64,000 bases of DNA. Source: Shinella curvata. Lineage in GTDB: Bacteria; Pseudomonadota; Alphaproteobacteria; Rhizobiales; Rhizobiaceae. Positions 53,649-62,298 of the stretch are shown here, in pieces. Below the pieces are notes generated by a model. That model saw only the letters and a program-made list of their open reading frames with translations. It made no database searches and was not told the DNA's origin. A program made the position numbers and the translations under genes. The stretch is from contig NZ_JALJCJ010000004.1 of the NCBI RefSeq assembly GCF_022899935.1, positions 186,001 to 250,000 of the forward strand, in the 5' to 3' direction. Positions within the stretch are counted from its first letter, which is position 1; every line of letters begins with the position of its first letter.

Positions 53649-55415
53649 ATGTCTTCTGCACAACAGACTGCCGAAACGGCAACCTTCCAAAGCTTTGCGA
53701 ACTGCTTCCTTCGCGAGATCAATCCCGGCATTTCCGTGATCCATCGTGAGGGCTCGCGCAGCTGCGAGTGCATCGAATGGACGCTGGCCAGCCAGCGTCT
53801 CGTGCTCCGTGCCGAAATTTCCTCGCGCTCGCTTTGCGGCCCGCTTCATTTCGGGTCGCTATGGACACGTCCGGCGGCGGATCCGCAATGGCGCAGAATT
53901 GAGCCGATGAGCGCGCTACCCTTCCTCATCCAGGATGCCAGCCGGCTTTTCGAGGGCAGCCGGCACGAGAGTGCGCGTGCCTATGAGCTCGGCCTGATGC
54001 AGCGGGTTCTGCAGAGTTACCAGGGGACGGCGGAAAACCTTGCCGTCGCCCGCCCGCTGGCGGCCGACGGCTTCACCTTTCTCGATGCCGAGCGCACCAT
54101 CGCCTATGGCCATTGGTTGCATCCGACGCCAAAAAGTCGAGAGGGCATGAGCTTCTGGCAGCAGGGCAGCTACGCTCCCGAATTCGGCGGCGATTTCCCG
54201 CTGCGCTATTTTGCTGCGGCGAACGATATCGTTCGGGCTGACAGCGCAATCGGCAGAAGTGCGGCGGACATCGTGCGCACGCTCGCCGCGCATGCGCCGC
54301 TTGCTCCGGGCGAGACCCTCATCCCGATGCATCCGCTGCAGGCGGAGGCATTGATGTTCGATCCTGCCGTGCAGGCGCTGATCGACGACGGTGCACTGCG
54401 GCTGCTGGGCTCAAGCGGCCCGCGCTTTGCCGCGACATCTTCGGTGCGCACCGTCTACAATGCCGCCCTGCCCTTCATGCTGAAATTTTCGCTGCCGGTG
54501 CGCATCACCAATTCGCTGCGCGTCAACCGGCTGCACGAACTGAAGGCAGGAATCGCCGTCGCGCGCCTCATCGACCGTGCCGGCATCGCCGGACGCTATC
54601 CGGGTTTCCACATTGTCCGGGACCCCGCGCATATCTCGCTTGCTCTGCCGGGCCGGGAGGAAAGCGGCTTCGAGGTGATCATACGGGAAAACCCGTTCCG
54701 CGCCGGCCGCGACCGCGGGATCGTCACGCTGGCAGCGCTGACGGCCGATCCGCTGCCGGGCGCGGTTTCGCTGCTGGAGGCCATTCTCCGCCGGCTTTCG
54801 ACAGGCGGTGAGCGGGATCTTGCCGGCGTCGCGGCTATCTGGTTCGAACGCTATCTCGACCATGCGCTCGATCCTCTGCTGACACTCTACGACGACTTCG
54901 GCATCGCGCTGGAAGCCCACCAGCAGAACAGCCTGCTCGACCTGTCGAGCGGCTTCCCCTCCGCCTACTACTATCGTGACAATCAGGGCTTCTACCTGGC
55001 GGAACGGCATCGTTCGTCACTGGCCCGGCTTGTGCCGGAAATGGAAGAGATCGAAGGCCTCTATTTCCCGGAGGCCGATATCCGCGACCGTTTCGCCTAC
55101 TACGCCGTCGTCAATCAGATTTTCTCCGTCATCTCGCGCATGGGTCATGATGGCCTTGCCGAAGAGGCGGCATTGTTGAGGATTCTCCACCGGCGTCTTG
55201 AAAACCTCGCGCGCGTGTTGACCGGGCCAGGCCGGCGCTTTGCCGAAAGCCTCATCCATGTGCCGACCATTGCCGCCAAGGGGAATCTCAGGGCGCGGCT
55301 TTTCGGGGTGGACGAATTGCAGGCACAGGATACGCGCCCGCTCTATCGGCATATCGAAAATCCGCTCTGGAACGCCGGTGCAGCGGAAAGGCGTGGCCAT
55401 GCCCTTGCCTCTTGA
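53649..55415 (+). CDS. asbA: AsbA-like NIS siderophore synthetase (IucA/IucC family)
   Basis: A 588-residue IucA/IucC-family ATP-dependent amide synthetase. The N-terminal ATP-binding region includes HPTPKSREGMSFWQQGSYAPEF; IPMHPLQAEALMF and SSVRTVYNAALPFMLKFSLPV form the core, and ALEAHQQNSLLDLSSGFPSAY carries the C-terminal FhuF/IucA motif. In petrobactin synthesis AsbA condenses citrate with spermidine. AGGTGAG precedes ATG 53649. It overlaps the next synthetase by 17 bp. Assignment to AsbA rather than another NIS synthetase rests on the whole operon. Confidence 0.82.
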   Translation: MSSAQQTAETATFQSFANCFLREINPGISVIHREGSRSCECIEWTLASQRLVLRAEISSRSLCGPLHFGSLWTRPAADPQWRRIEPMSALPFLIQDASRLFEGSRHESARAYELGLMQRVLQSYQGTAENLAVARPLAADGFTFLDAERTIAYGHWLHPTPKSREGMSFWQQGSYAPEFGGDFPLRYFAAANDIVRADSAIGRSAADIVRTLAAHAPLAPGETLIPMHPLQAEALMFDPAVQALIDDGALRLLGSSGPRFAATSSVRTVYNAALPFMLKFSLPVRITNSLRVNRLHELKAGIAVARLIDRAGIAGRYPGFHIVRDPAHISLALPGREESGFEVIIRENPFRAGRDRGIVTLAALTADPLPGAVSLLEAILRRLSTGGERDLAGVAAIWFERYLDHALDPLLTLYDDFGIALEAHQQNSLLDLSSGFPSAYYYRDNQGFYLAERHRSSLARLVPEMEEIEGLYFPEADIRDRFAYYAVVNQIFSVISRMGHDGLAEEAALLRILHRRLENLARVLTGPGRRFAESLIHVPTIAAKGNLRARLFGVDELQAQDTRPLYRHIENPLWNAGAAERRGHALAS

Positions 55416-58392
55416 ACACGCCGATCGTCCCGACGACCGCGTCCTGCGCCAGCTGGTCGCCGCGCTCATCTTCGAGAAGCTTGTGGCACCAATGCGCGAT
55501 CAGACCTTGCCGGATGGTCTCGTCTGGCGCCTTGGCGAGCGTACCTATCGGTGCCGCGCCGCCATCGGCCCGTTCGGTCGTCCGCGCATCCAGCCTTTCT
55601 CCGTCGAATGCAGGATTGCGGGCAACTGGGCTGCGGCCACCCTTTCGGACGTCACGGCAGCGCTGCCGGGTTCTGCGCAAAACCGTGAGACGCTGCTCCG
55701 CGAACTGAATCTGACCGTCGCATTCGCCCGCTGGAATTGCGCGGAAATCCCGCCGCGCGACCGCCGCGCGATGTCCTTTGCCGGCATCGAAGGTGCTCTT
55801 GACGAAGGTCATCCCTACCATCCCTGCTACAAGGCGCGCACCGGCTTCACGCAAGCGGACAATCGTGCCTATGGACCGGAGGCTGGCGCGCCCTTCCGCC
55901 TCGACTGGCTTCTCGTCGCCCGCCGGCACCTCAGCCAGGCATTGCCCGTTGACGAGGCAGACTTCTGGATTGCCGAAGTCGGAGCGGAAACATATGCCGA
56001 CCTTCAGTTCCGGCGAGCGGCGCTTGGCCTTTCCGCGGCCGATTTCGGCTTTGTTCCCCTGCATCCCTGGCAGTGGTGCCATCTGAAGGATGACCGCCTC
56101 GCCGATTGGCTGGCAAACGGCGAGGCGCATTTCCTTGGAGTGGCGGGAGACCGCTATGTCGCAAGCCAGTCCGTCCGTTCGCTGCACAATCTCGACAATC
56201 CGCAGCAGGCAAGCGTCAAGCTGTCGCTTGGCATCGTCAATACGTCGTCACGCCGCATCCTTGCGCCGCATTCCGTCTGCACTGCGCCTGTCCTCTCGGA
56301 TTGGATCGGCGGGGTCCTGGCCGGCGATCCCGTGTTTGCGGAGCGCCATCGGCTGACGATCCTCAAGGAATATGCGGGCATCGTTGCCGATCGCGACGGT
56401 CCGCTTGCCGGCGAAATTGCCGTGATCTGGCGCGAAAGCGCGGAGGCAACGTTGTGCCCCGGTGAGGCGATCGTGCCGTTCAATGCGCTCGCCGTGTTCG
56501 AGGCGGACGAAAAGCCTTTCGTCGCGCCGTGGCTCGCGCGCCACGGCTTCGATGCGTGGTTTTCGCGTCTGATCGATGTCGCGGTGCTTCCCGTGTGGCA
56601 CCTGCTGGTGCGCCACGGCATCGCCCTGGAGGCCCACGCCCAGAACATGCTGCTCGTGCATCGTGACGGCTGGCCGGAGCGGCTGATCCTGCGCGATTTT
56701 CACGAAAGCATGGAATACGTTCCGGCCTTTCTGCGGGATCCGCAGCTTGCCCCGGACTTCGCCGCGCTGAATCCCGTTTATGCGGCTGCCGAGCCCGATG
56801 ACTACTACTGGACGAACTCGCTCGACATGTTGCGCGAACTCGTCATGGACACGCTCTTCGTCCACAACTTCACCGACCTCACCCATCTCTTCGAAACTGC
56901 CGGTTATGGCGAGGAGGACGTGCTTTGGGCGTTAATTGCCCAGCGTCTCGAAGCTTATGCCGCCGAACACGGCCTTGCCGAACGTCAGGCAAAGCTCGGC
57001 CACCGTGCCCGCACCATCCGCACGGAATCGCTGATGGTGCGCAAACTCTTGTCGGCGGCGCCGGAATATCACCACGCCATTCTCAATCCCTTTGCGCCCG
57101 AGAAGCGGGCCACAGGAGGACCCATGCTGCAGATTGACGACCGGATCTATGGACAGGCCGAATTCGAAGACCGTATCGAGGCGATGGCGGACGCGGCCGG
57201 CCTCGATGGCGCGGCGGGCGGGCGGCTTGCCGTCTGCTTCCCCGAAACGGCTGATTGGCTCGCCCTCTTCTTCGCCATACGCGCTCGCGGCGCGAGCGTG
57301 TTGCCGATCCACCCGGGCACGCCCTACGACGCTGCATTGAAACTCGCCCGCACCGCAGGCTGCGACCGGCTCTACTACAACAGCGTGATCCCTGAGCACA
57401 TCGGCGAGCCCATAGGTGGCGAGGGCCAGCTTCTGCAGATGAGTTCGGGTACGACCGGTGCGCCGAAATGCATTGCCCGCAGCTGGTCGGAGATCGATGC
57501 GGAGGTGCGCAGCTATGTTGATACTTTCCGCGCGCCGGAAACGATGACGCCTGTCGTCGCGTGCCCGACGACCCATTCCTACGGCCTCATCTGCGGCATC
57601 CTGGTCGCTTTGGAGCGTGGCCAGGCACCGCTCATCCTGAACACCGCGAACCCGAAATACCTGCTGCGGCGTCTGCGTGAAACCACGCGGCCGCTGCTCT
57701 ATTCCTCTCCGGCCATCCTGCATACGCTGGCGCGGCTGACACCCGAAGGGGAAAAGCTGCACGCCGTGATGACCTCGGGCACATTGTTGCCGGAGGCCTG
57801 GTTCGAGACCATCCGTGCCAGGGCCGAGCATGTCTTCCAGCAGTACGGTTGCTCGGAGGCCGGTTGCATCGCGATCAATCCGGACCTGACGGCCGTCGGA
57901 GACATGGGCTATGTGCTGCCGCACCTCTCGCTCGAAACGGGCATTGACGAAGATGCGCCAGGCGAAATCGTCGTGACCCGCAACGGTCGTCCGATCGCCA
58001 CGCGGGACCTGGGGTACCGGCGCGCCGATGGCATGCTCGTCTTCGTCTCGCGGCTCGACGACATGATCAATGTCTCGGGCCTCAATGTCTATCCGGCGCA
58101 GGTCGAGGAGGCCGTCATGACGATGCCCGGCGTCACCGATGCGGTCGCCTTCCGCCGCGAGGATCGCTTTGCCGGGGAGCGCGTCGGGCTGGTCTTCTCG
58201 GCGACGGTCGCCGTATCGCCGCAGGATATCCGCGCGTGGTGCATGCCTCGCCTCGCTTCTCACCAGTTGCCGACCGAGACCGTGCAAGTCGAGGCCGTAC
58301 CGCGTCAGGCGAACGGCAAGATCAATCGGCGCGAAGTTGCCGCACGTTTTGCTGCCGGCGAGTTCCATCCGGGCAAGGAGGCCGCCGAATGA
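55399..58392 (+). CDS. asbBC: AsbB-AsbC fusion: NIS synthetase joined to an AMP-forming aryl-acid ligase
   Basis: A 997-residue two-part protein. Residues 1 to about 570 form a second IucA/IucC synthetase (HPYHPCYKARTGF, FVPLHPWQWCHLKDD, SVRSLHNLDNPQQASVKLSLG, IALEAHAQNMLLVH). From residue 576 an AMP-binding enzyme begins (MLQIDDRIYGQ), with the P-loop QMSSGTTGAPKCIARSW, QQYGCSEAGCIAINPDL, IATRDLGYRRADGML and the catalytic Lys segment QANGKINRREVAA. In petrobactin synthesis AsbB adds the second spermidine arm and AsbC activates 3,4-dihydroxybenzoate and loads the carrier AsbD. Separate proteins in Bacillus are fused here. A complete SD and ATG remain at 57124. ATGA overlaps join it to the next gene. 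Confidence 0.85.
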   Translation: MPLPLEHADRPDDRVLRQLVAALIFEKLVAPMRDQTLPDGLVWRLGERTYRCRAAIGPFGRPRIQPFSVECRIAGNWAAATLSDVTAALPGSAQNRETLLRELNLTVAFARWNCAEIPPRDRRAMSFAGIEGALDEGHPYHPCYKARTGFTQADNRAYGPEAGAPFRLDWLLVARRHLSQALPVDEADFWIAEVGAETYADLQFRRAALGLSAADFGFVPLHPWQWCHLKDDRLADWLANGEAHFLGVAGDRYVASQSVRSLHNLDNPQQASVKLSLGIVNTSSRRILAPHSVCTAPVLSDWIGGVLAGDPVFAERHRLTILKEYAGIVADRDGPLAGEIAVIWRESAEATLCPGEAIVPFNALAVFEADEKPFVAPWLARHGFDAWFSRLIDVAVLPVWHLLVRHGIALEAHAQNMLLVHRDGWPERLILRDFHESMEYVPAFLRDPQLAPDFAALNPVYAAAEPDDYYWTNSLDMLRELVMDTLFVHNFTDLTHLFETAGYGEEDVLWALIAQRLEAYAAEHGLAERQAKLGHRARTIRTESLMVRKLLSAAPEYHHAILNPFAPEKRATGGPMLQIDDRIYGQAEFEDRIEAMADAAGLDGAAGGRLAVCFPETADWLALFFAIRARGASVLPIHPGTPYDAALKLARTAGCDRLYYNSVIPEHIGEPIGGEGQLLQMSSGTTGAPKCIARSWSEIDAEVRSYVDTFRAPETMTPVVACPTTHSYGLICGILVALERGQAPLILNTANPKYLLRRLRETTRPLLYSSPAILHTLARLTPEGEKLHAVMTSGTLLPEAWFETIRARAEHVFQQYGCSEAGCIAINPDLTAVGDMGYVLPHLSLETGIDEDAPGEIVVTRNGRPIATRDLGYRRADGMLVFVSRLDDMINVSGLNVYPAQVEEAVMTMPGVTDAVAFRREDRFAGERVGLVFSATVAVSPQDIRAWCMPRLASHQLPTETVQVEAVPRQANGKINRREVAARFAAGEFHPGKEAAE
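57114..57126 (+). promoter_or_regulatory. Internal ribosome site and start at the AsbC boundary
   Basis: AGGAGG (57114-57119) lies 4 bp before ATG 57124, which begins the AMP-ligase part exactly. It suggests an ancestral separate asbC start and possibly independent translation of the ligase in addition to the fusion. Confidence 0.5.
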
Positions 58393-59684
58393 ACGAGACC
58401 GAGATCATCGCCGCCGTCCGAACGGTGCTTGCCGAACACATGAATCACCCTCATCTCGCGGGCTTCGCGCCCGAGGCCCGGCTCAACGAGGACCTCTATC
58501 TCGACTCCGTGCTGGTCCTGCAGATTTTTCTCAACCTCGAGCTCGAATTTGGTCTCAGCGTGCCGGAGGAGATCATCAGCCGGCAGGACATCGCCACCGT
58601 CGCGGACCTCGCGGTGTTGTTGGCCCGTGGCAGCGCGGCGCCTGTTCCGCAGCCCGCGGCAGGAGAAGGCGTGCATGGCGAGCTGGATTACGACATCAAG
58701 GTCCATTGCTTCGTCAGTTGCCTCTGCGACGGGCTGAAGAAGCGCAAGCTCGATCACCGGCCGTTCTATTTCGGTATATGGGACACGCCCTTCGCCGTCA
58801 GCGAACGGGCACAGCTGCTGTATCACGGCCCGGGTATCGCGCAGGATTTCTTCAAGGTCTGGTTTGAACGCCTCTACGGTGTGGCCATCGAGGATTGGTA
58901 CGATGCCGCTCGCTCGAAAGAGCAGAATATCGAGACGCTGCTGGCGCGGATCGCCCACCGGCCGACGGAGGGCAGCGTCATGGTCATGCTCGACATGTTC
59001 CACCTCCCCGAGCGCGAGAACAAGTTCAACCAGAATCCCTTCCCGCATTATCTGATGCTGGAGGATTCAGGGAACCCGGCGACGTTCGGTGTGCTCGACC
59101 CGGACTATCGCTGGGAAGGCGAGATCGCCCGGCAGACGGTCTTGAATGCCGTGCGCCAGCCAACGGTGGCCGGTGGCTATGCCTTTGACGGCAGTGCGGC
59201 GCATCCGCCGGAGGATGCGGACGTGCGGGCCTATTTCGAGGCCTGCTTCCGCCCGCATGAGAACCCGCTCGCCGATCGCCTGCGCGAGATCGTGCGTGCC
59301 CACCTCGCCGGCCGCGACGGGCTGACGCTCGGCGATTTACCGCTTGCCGTGCGCGAGCTGCCGGTCATCACCATTCGCAAATACGCCTACGAGCACGGCT
59401 TCGCCTACTTCTGGCGCGCGCTGAAACTGCCGGCGACCGAGTTCGATCCGTGGTGCGACGAGATCGAGACACTGATTCAGCAGTTGAAGACCCTGCATTA
59501 TGATTGCATGAAGCTCGGGCAAACGGCCGATGCCGGGCTTGCCGACGCCGTGCTCGCGCGTATCGATGATATCGACGCACAGGAATTCAAGCTGAAGCGC
59601 AAGCTCGGCGCGATTTTTGGGCAATGGTGCGTAGAACGGTTCCCTGCCGATCTTGCGTCCTATGCCCGGAGGGCTGCGCGATGA
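58389..59684 (+). CDS. asbDE: AsbD-AsbE fusion: aryl carrier protein joined to petrobactin condensing protein
   Basis: A 431-residue protein. Residues 1-85 are an acyl/aryl carrier domain with the phosphopantetheine serine in LNEDLYLDSVLVLQIF (Ser40). After an Ala/Pro-rich linker (about 86-95), the AsbE-type domain follows (HGELDYDIKVHCFVSCLCDG, PFYFGIWDTPFAVSER, KFNQNPFPHYLMLEDSG), which transfers the dihydroxybenzoyl group from the carrier to spermidine arms. AsbD and AsbE are separate in Bacillus. An in-frame GTG at 58671 follows AGGAGAAGGC, matching the AsbE start. It overlaps asbBC and asbF by ATGA. Confidence 0.82.
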   Translation: MNETEIIAAVRTVLAEHMNHPHLAGFAPEARLNEDLYLDSVLVLQIFLNLELEFGLSVPEEIISRQDIATVADLAVLLARGSAAPVPQPAAGEGVHGELDYDIKVHCFVSCLCDGLKKRKLDHRPFYFGIWDTPFAVSERAQLLYHGPGIAQDFFKVWFERLYGVAIEDWYDAARSKEQNIETLLARIAHRPTEGSVMVMLDMFHLPERENKFNQNPFPHYLMLEDSGNPATFGVLDPDYRWEGEIARQTVLNAVRQPTVAGGYAFDGSAAHPPEDADVRAYFEACFRPHENPLADRLREIVRAHLAGRDGLTLGDLPLAVRELPVITIRKYAYEHGFAYFWRALKLPATEFDPWCDEIETLIQQLKTLHYDCMKLGQTADAGLADAVLARIDDIDAQEFKLKRKLGAIFGQWCVERFPADLASYARRAAR

Positions 59685-60514
59685 GGCTCTCGCTCTGCAC
59701 CATCACGTTCCGCCACCATCTCATCTCGCTCGACGAGATCGCCGCCTTCGCCCGGGCCAATGGCTTCGACGGCATCGAATTGTGGGGCGTTCACGCCCGC
59801 AGCCTCGATCACCGGCCGGAACGGAACGGTGAATGGCTCGCCGCGCTCGGCCTCGGCGTGCCCATGGTCAGCGACTACCTGCCGCTGGACGCCGATCCGA
59901 TGGAATTGCGTCGGCGCATGCTTGCGCTGGTCCGGCTTGCCCGGCGCTGGCAGGCCCGCAAGATCCGCACCTTCGCCGGCAGCAAGGCCAGCGCGCGCAC
60001 GGAGGCGCCGGAGCGCCGTCTTATTGCCATGCGGTTGCGGGAACTCGCGACCCTTGCCGCCGATCACGGCCTGTCGCTGCTTGCTGAAACCCATCCGAAC
60101 ACGCTTGCCGATTGCGGAGCCTCGACATTGCGGTTGCTCGAGGAGGTGGACCATCCAGCCTTCGGCATCAATTTCGATACGCTGCATGTCTGGGAGGGCG
60201 GTGACGACCCGGTGACCTTCCACCGGCTGATCCGGCCACATGTGCGCCACTATCATTTCAAGAACATCCGTGCCCGCGCCGACCTCACGGTCTTCGAGCC
60301 GGCGAATGTCTATGCTCCGGCGGGGCGGCGCGATGGTATGACGCGGCTTTTCGAGGGGGCGGTGGACTACAGGCCGTTCCTTGAAACGCTTGCCGGTGAT
60401 GGCTCGGTCGAGGCCTCGCTGGAATGGTTTGGGGCTGATTGCCTGGACGTGCTGCGTCACGACCGGCAGAAGCTCACCGAAGCCAGCGCCGTCCTGCTTC
60501 GCACCGCGAGTTGA
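59681..60514 (+). CDS. asbF: AsbF: 3-dehydroshikimate dehydratase (3,4-dihydroxybenzoate synthase)
   Basis: A 277-residue TIM-barrel, close to the Bacillus AsbF length (about 280). It shares SLCTITFRHHLISLDEI, GFDGIELWGVHA, KIRTFAGSKASA, LAETHPNTLADC, INFDTLHVWEGG, HYHFKNI, FEPANVYAPAGRRDGM and EASLEWFG. The metal ligands (Glu136, Asp166, a His in HYHF and Glu248) are present. It makes 3,4-dihydroxybenzoate from 3-dehydroshikimate, the catechol of petrobactin. It is tightly coupled to asbDE (ATGA). Confidence 0.92.
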   Translation: MRLSLCTITFRHHLISLDEIAAFARANGFDGIELWGVHARSLDHRPERNGEWLAALGLGVPMVSDYLPLDADPMELRRRMLALVRLARRWQARKIRTFAGSKASARTEAPERRLIAMRLRELATLAADHGLSLLAETHPNTLADCGASTLRLLEEVDHPAFGINFDTLHVWEGGDDPVTFHRLIRPHVRHYHFKNIRARADLTVFEPANVYAPAGRRDGMTRLFEGAVDYRPFLETLAGDGSVEASLEWFGADCLDVLRHDRQKLTEASAVLLRTAS

Positions 60515-60561
60515 CATCCCGGAAGGATACGGCGCCCGACGTGTCGTCGAGAAAGAACCCA

Positions 60562-61464
60562 ATGCACAAACTTTTTGCCCTTTTCGCTCTGATGCTGTTT
60601 GGCGTTACCGCGGCTTCCGCTGAGGAGCTGGAGATTGCGACCGCGGCTGGCCCCAGGTCCGTATCGCTACCCGTCGAAACGGTGGCCGTCTTCGACATCG
60701 CCGCCGTCGATACGCTCGACCGACTGGGTGTGACGATGGCGGGTCTTCCGTCCAACCTTTACCTGCCGGAACTCGCCCCGCTGAAGGAGAAATCCACCGA
60801 TGCCGGCGATATCTTCGAGCCGGACCTGGAAGCACTGAGCGCGCTTGCCCCGGACCTCATCATCCTCGGCGGTCGCTCCTCGACCAAGGTGGACGCCGCC
60901 GCGCAGGTTGCTGCCACCATCGACATGACCATGGATGGCGACGATCTCCTCGAACAGGCGCGCCAGCGTATCGAGACATACGGCAAGCTCTTCGCCAGGG
61001 AGAGCGAGGCGGCCGAAGCCCGTGGCGAGCTGGATGCCGCAGTGGGGACGGCGCGTGCTGCCGTTGCGGGCAAGGGCAAGGCGCTGATCGTCATGACCAA
61101 CGGCCCGAAGATTTCGGCCTACGGTCCCGGTTCGCGTTTCGGATGGCTGCACCGTTCGCTTGCCCTGCCGGCGGCGATCGAGGATGTCGAGGCCGCGACA
61201 CACGGCGAGGCGGTGTCCTTCGAGTTCATCCGCAGTGCCAATCCCGACTGGCTGATCGTCCTTGACCGCGCCGCGGCAATCGGTGCGGGCGAGCAGAGCG
61301 CCAGAACGACGCTGGACAACGAACTCGTCGCCGCAACCACCGCTTGGCGGAAGGGACAGGTCATCTATCTGCCCTCGGGGGATTTCTACATTGCCGCCGG
61401 CGGCGCGCGCGCCATGGTGCGGGTCTTCGACGCGATCACCAAGGGCTTTGGCAAGGTGGACTGA
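60562..61464 (+). CDS. FatB/YclQ-like siderophore-binding protein
   Basis: A 300-residue periplasmic substrate-binding protein of the cobalamin/iron type. It has a signal peptide (MHKLFALFALMLFGVTAASA, cleaved before EELEIA), DTLDRLGVTMAGLPSN, FEPDLEALSALAPDLIILGGRSS, GSRFGWLHRSLALP and ANPDWLIVLDRAAAIG. The pattern is that of FatB/YclQ, which bind ferric petrobactin in Bacillus. It closes the asb operon, just before a terminator. No permease or ATPase gene is nearby, so uptake across the inner membrane must use another locus. Confidence 0.85.
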   Translation: MHKLFALFALMLFGVTAASAEELEIATAAGPRSVSLPVETVAVFDIAAVDTLDRLGVTMAGLPSNLYLPELAPLKEKSTDAGDIFEPDLEALSALAPDLIILGGRSSTKVDAAAQVAATIDMTMDGDDLLEQARQRIETYGKLFARESEAAEARGELDAAVGTARAAVAGKGKALIVMTNGPKISAYGPGSRFGWLHRSLALPAAIEDVEAATHGEAVSFEFIRSANPDWLIVLDRAAAIGAGEQSARTTLDNELVAATTAWRKGQVIYLPSGDFYIAAGGARAMVRVFDAITKGFGKVD

Positions 61465-61485
61465 CGCCGGTTCGGCGTCTTTGTC
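61463..61485 (+). terminator. Terminator of the siderophore operon
   Basis: A 7-bp stem GACGCCG / CGGCGTC (61463-61479) with a GTT loop is followed by TTTG. It begins within the FatB-like stop. A second GC stem lies just beyond (about 61491-61517). Confidence 0.6.
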
Positions 61486-61559
61486 CGTCGCGGCGGCGTT
61501 TCCCCACAGGCGCCGCCAGGGGGCGCGTTCCATCGGGACGCGTCCCTCGCCATGGTCCG

Positions 61560-62177
61560 CTAGAGTTTGATATCCAGCAGTTTCTCGACAGAGTGGATGC
61601 CAAGCGCGATCAGTTTCTCCACGCCGTCTGGCGATTGGCTGAGGCCAGCCTCGATCCAGAGGCCGTCGAGCATTGCATGAACGACGACGGTCGTCGTTTC
61701 GACCTCTTCGGCCGAAAGCGGTCGCCCTTCCGCGGCAAAGACGGCGGCGATGAGCGGTTCGGTGGCGCGGCGGAGCGCCAGGTAGCTTTTTTCGCGGACA
61801 GCGGCGATCTCGGGATCGACGCGGCTTTGGCTGATGAACGTCGCCCACAGGGAAAGCAATCGTGGATCCGAGGCGGGTGTGTCGAGCGTGGCGACGATGA
61901 AGCGGCGCAGCCGCGCGCGCGGCGTACCCTCGGTGGATTTCAGTTCACGCGTGGAGTTGGTGGAAATCAGTTCGATGGTGCGGCGGTAGGCGGCGAGGAT
62001 GAGGTTCGCCTTGGCGTCGAAATGATGGCGGATAAGCCCGTTGGACACGCCCGCCCGCGCGGCAACCGCGCGCACGGACGTACCCTGGATGCCGAGTTCG
62101 GCTATGCATTCGAGCGTCGCCTCGATGAGGTCGCGCTGCTTCCCGCCAGGGGGCAAAACGTCGCCGGCCTCTGTCAT
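61560..62177 (-). CDS. TetR-family regulator (BetI-like)
   Basis: A 205-residue TetR-family repressor. The HTH lies at about residues 14-55 (ATLECIAELGIQGTSVRAVA, AARAGVSNGLIRHHFDAKANL) and a helical ligand domain follows, with LLSLWATFISQSRVDPEIAA and VHAMLDGLWIEAGLS, like BetI choline repressors. ATG 62177 is chosen because AAGGAG lies 7 bp upstream; the ATG at 62183 is too close. It is divergent from a TMADH-like gene and probably binds the 45-bp dyad between them. A role in betaine or methylamine catabolism is inferred. Confidence 0.85.
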   Translation of the reverse strand: MTEAGDVLPPGGKQRDLIEATLECIAELGIQGTSVRAVAARAGVSNGLIRHHFDAKANLILAAYRRTIELISTNSTRELKSTEGTPRARLRRFIVATLDTPASDPRLLSLWATFISQSRVDPEIAAVREKSYLALRRATEPLIAAVFAAEGRPLSAEEVETTTVVVHAMLDGLWIEAGLSQSPDGVEKLIALGIHSVEKLLDIKL

Positions 62178-62232
62178 GTCCATACTCCTTGCCCGGAGGT
62201 TTCCTACGCGCAAACATCCCGGATATCCAGAT

Positions 62233-62277
62233 TTCGACTATACAGTCGCATAGTTGCTATGCAAGTGTATAGTCGAA
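62233..62277. promoter_or_regulatory. 45-bp nested dyad operator between TetR and TMADH-like genes
   Basis: Outer arms TTCGACTATACA (62233-62244) and TGTATAGTCGAA (62266-62277) are a perfect 12-bp inverted repeat. Inner arms GCATAG (62248-62253) and CTATGC (62257-62262) surround TTG. The symmetry and length fit two TetR/BetI dimers side by side, controlling both divergent genes. Confidence 0.7.
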
Positions 62278-62298
62278 TGAGACGCCGGGGGAGGAACC

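Noticed and set aside
53649-59684. Aerobactin or rhizobactin 1021 biosynthesis
   Set aside because: Those need lysine or diaminopropane hydroxylase and acetylase genes, which are absent; the aryl ligase, carrier, AsbE and AsbF parts fit petrobactin instead.
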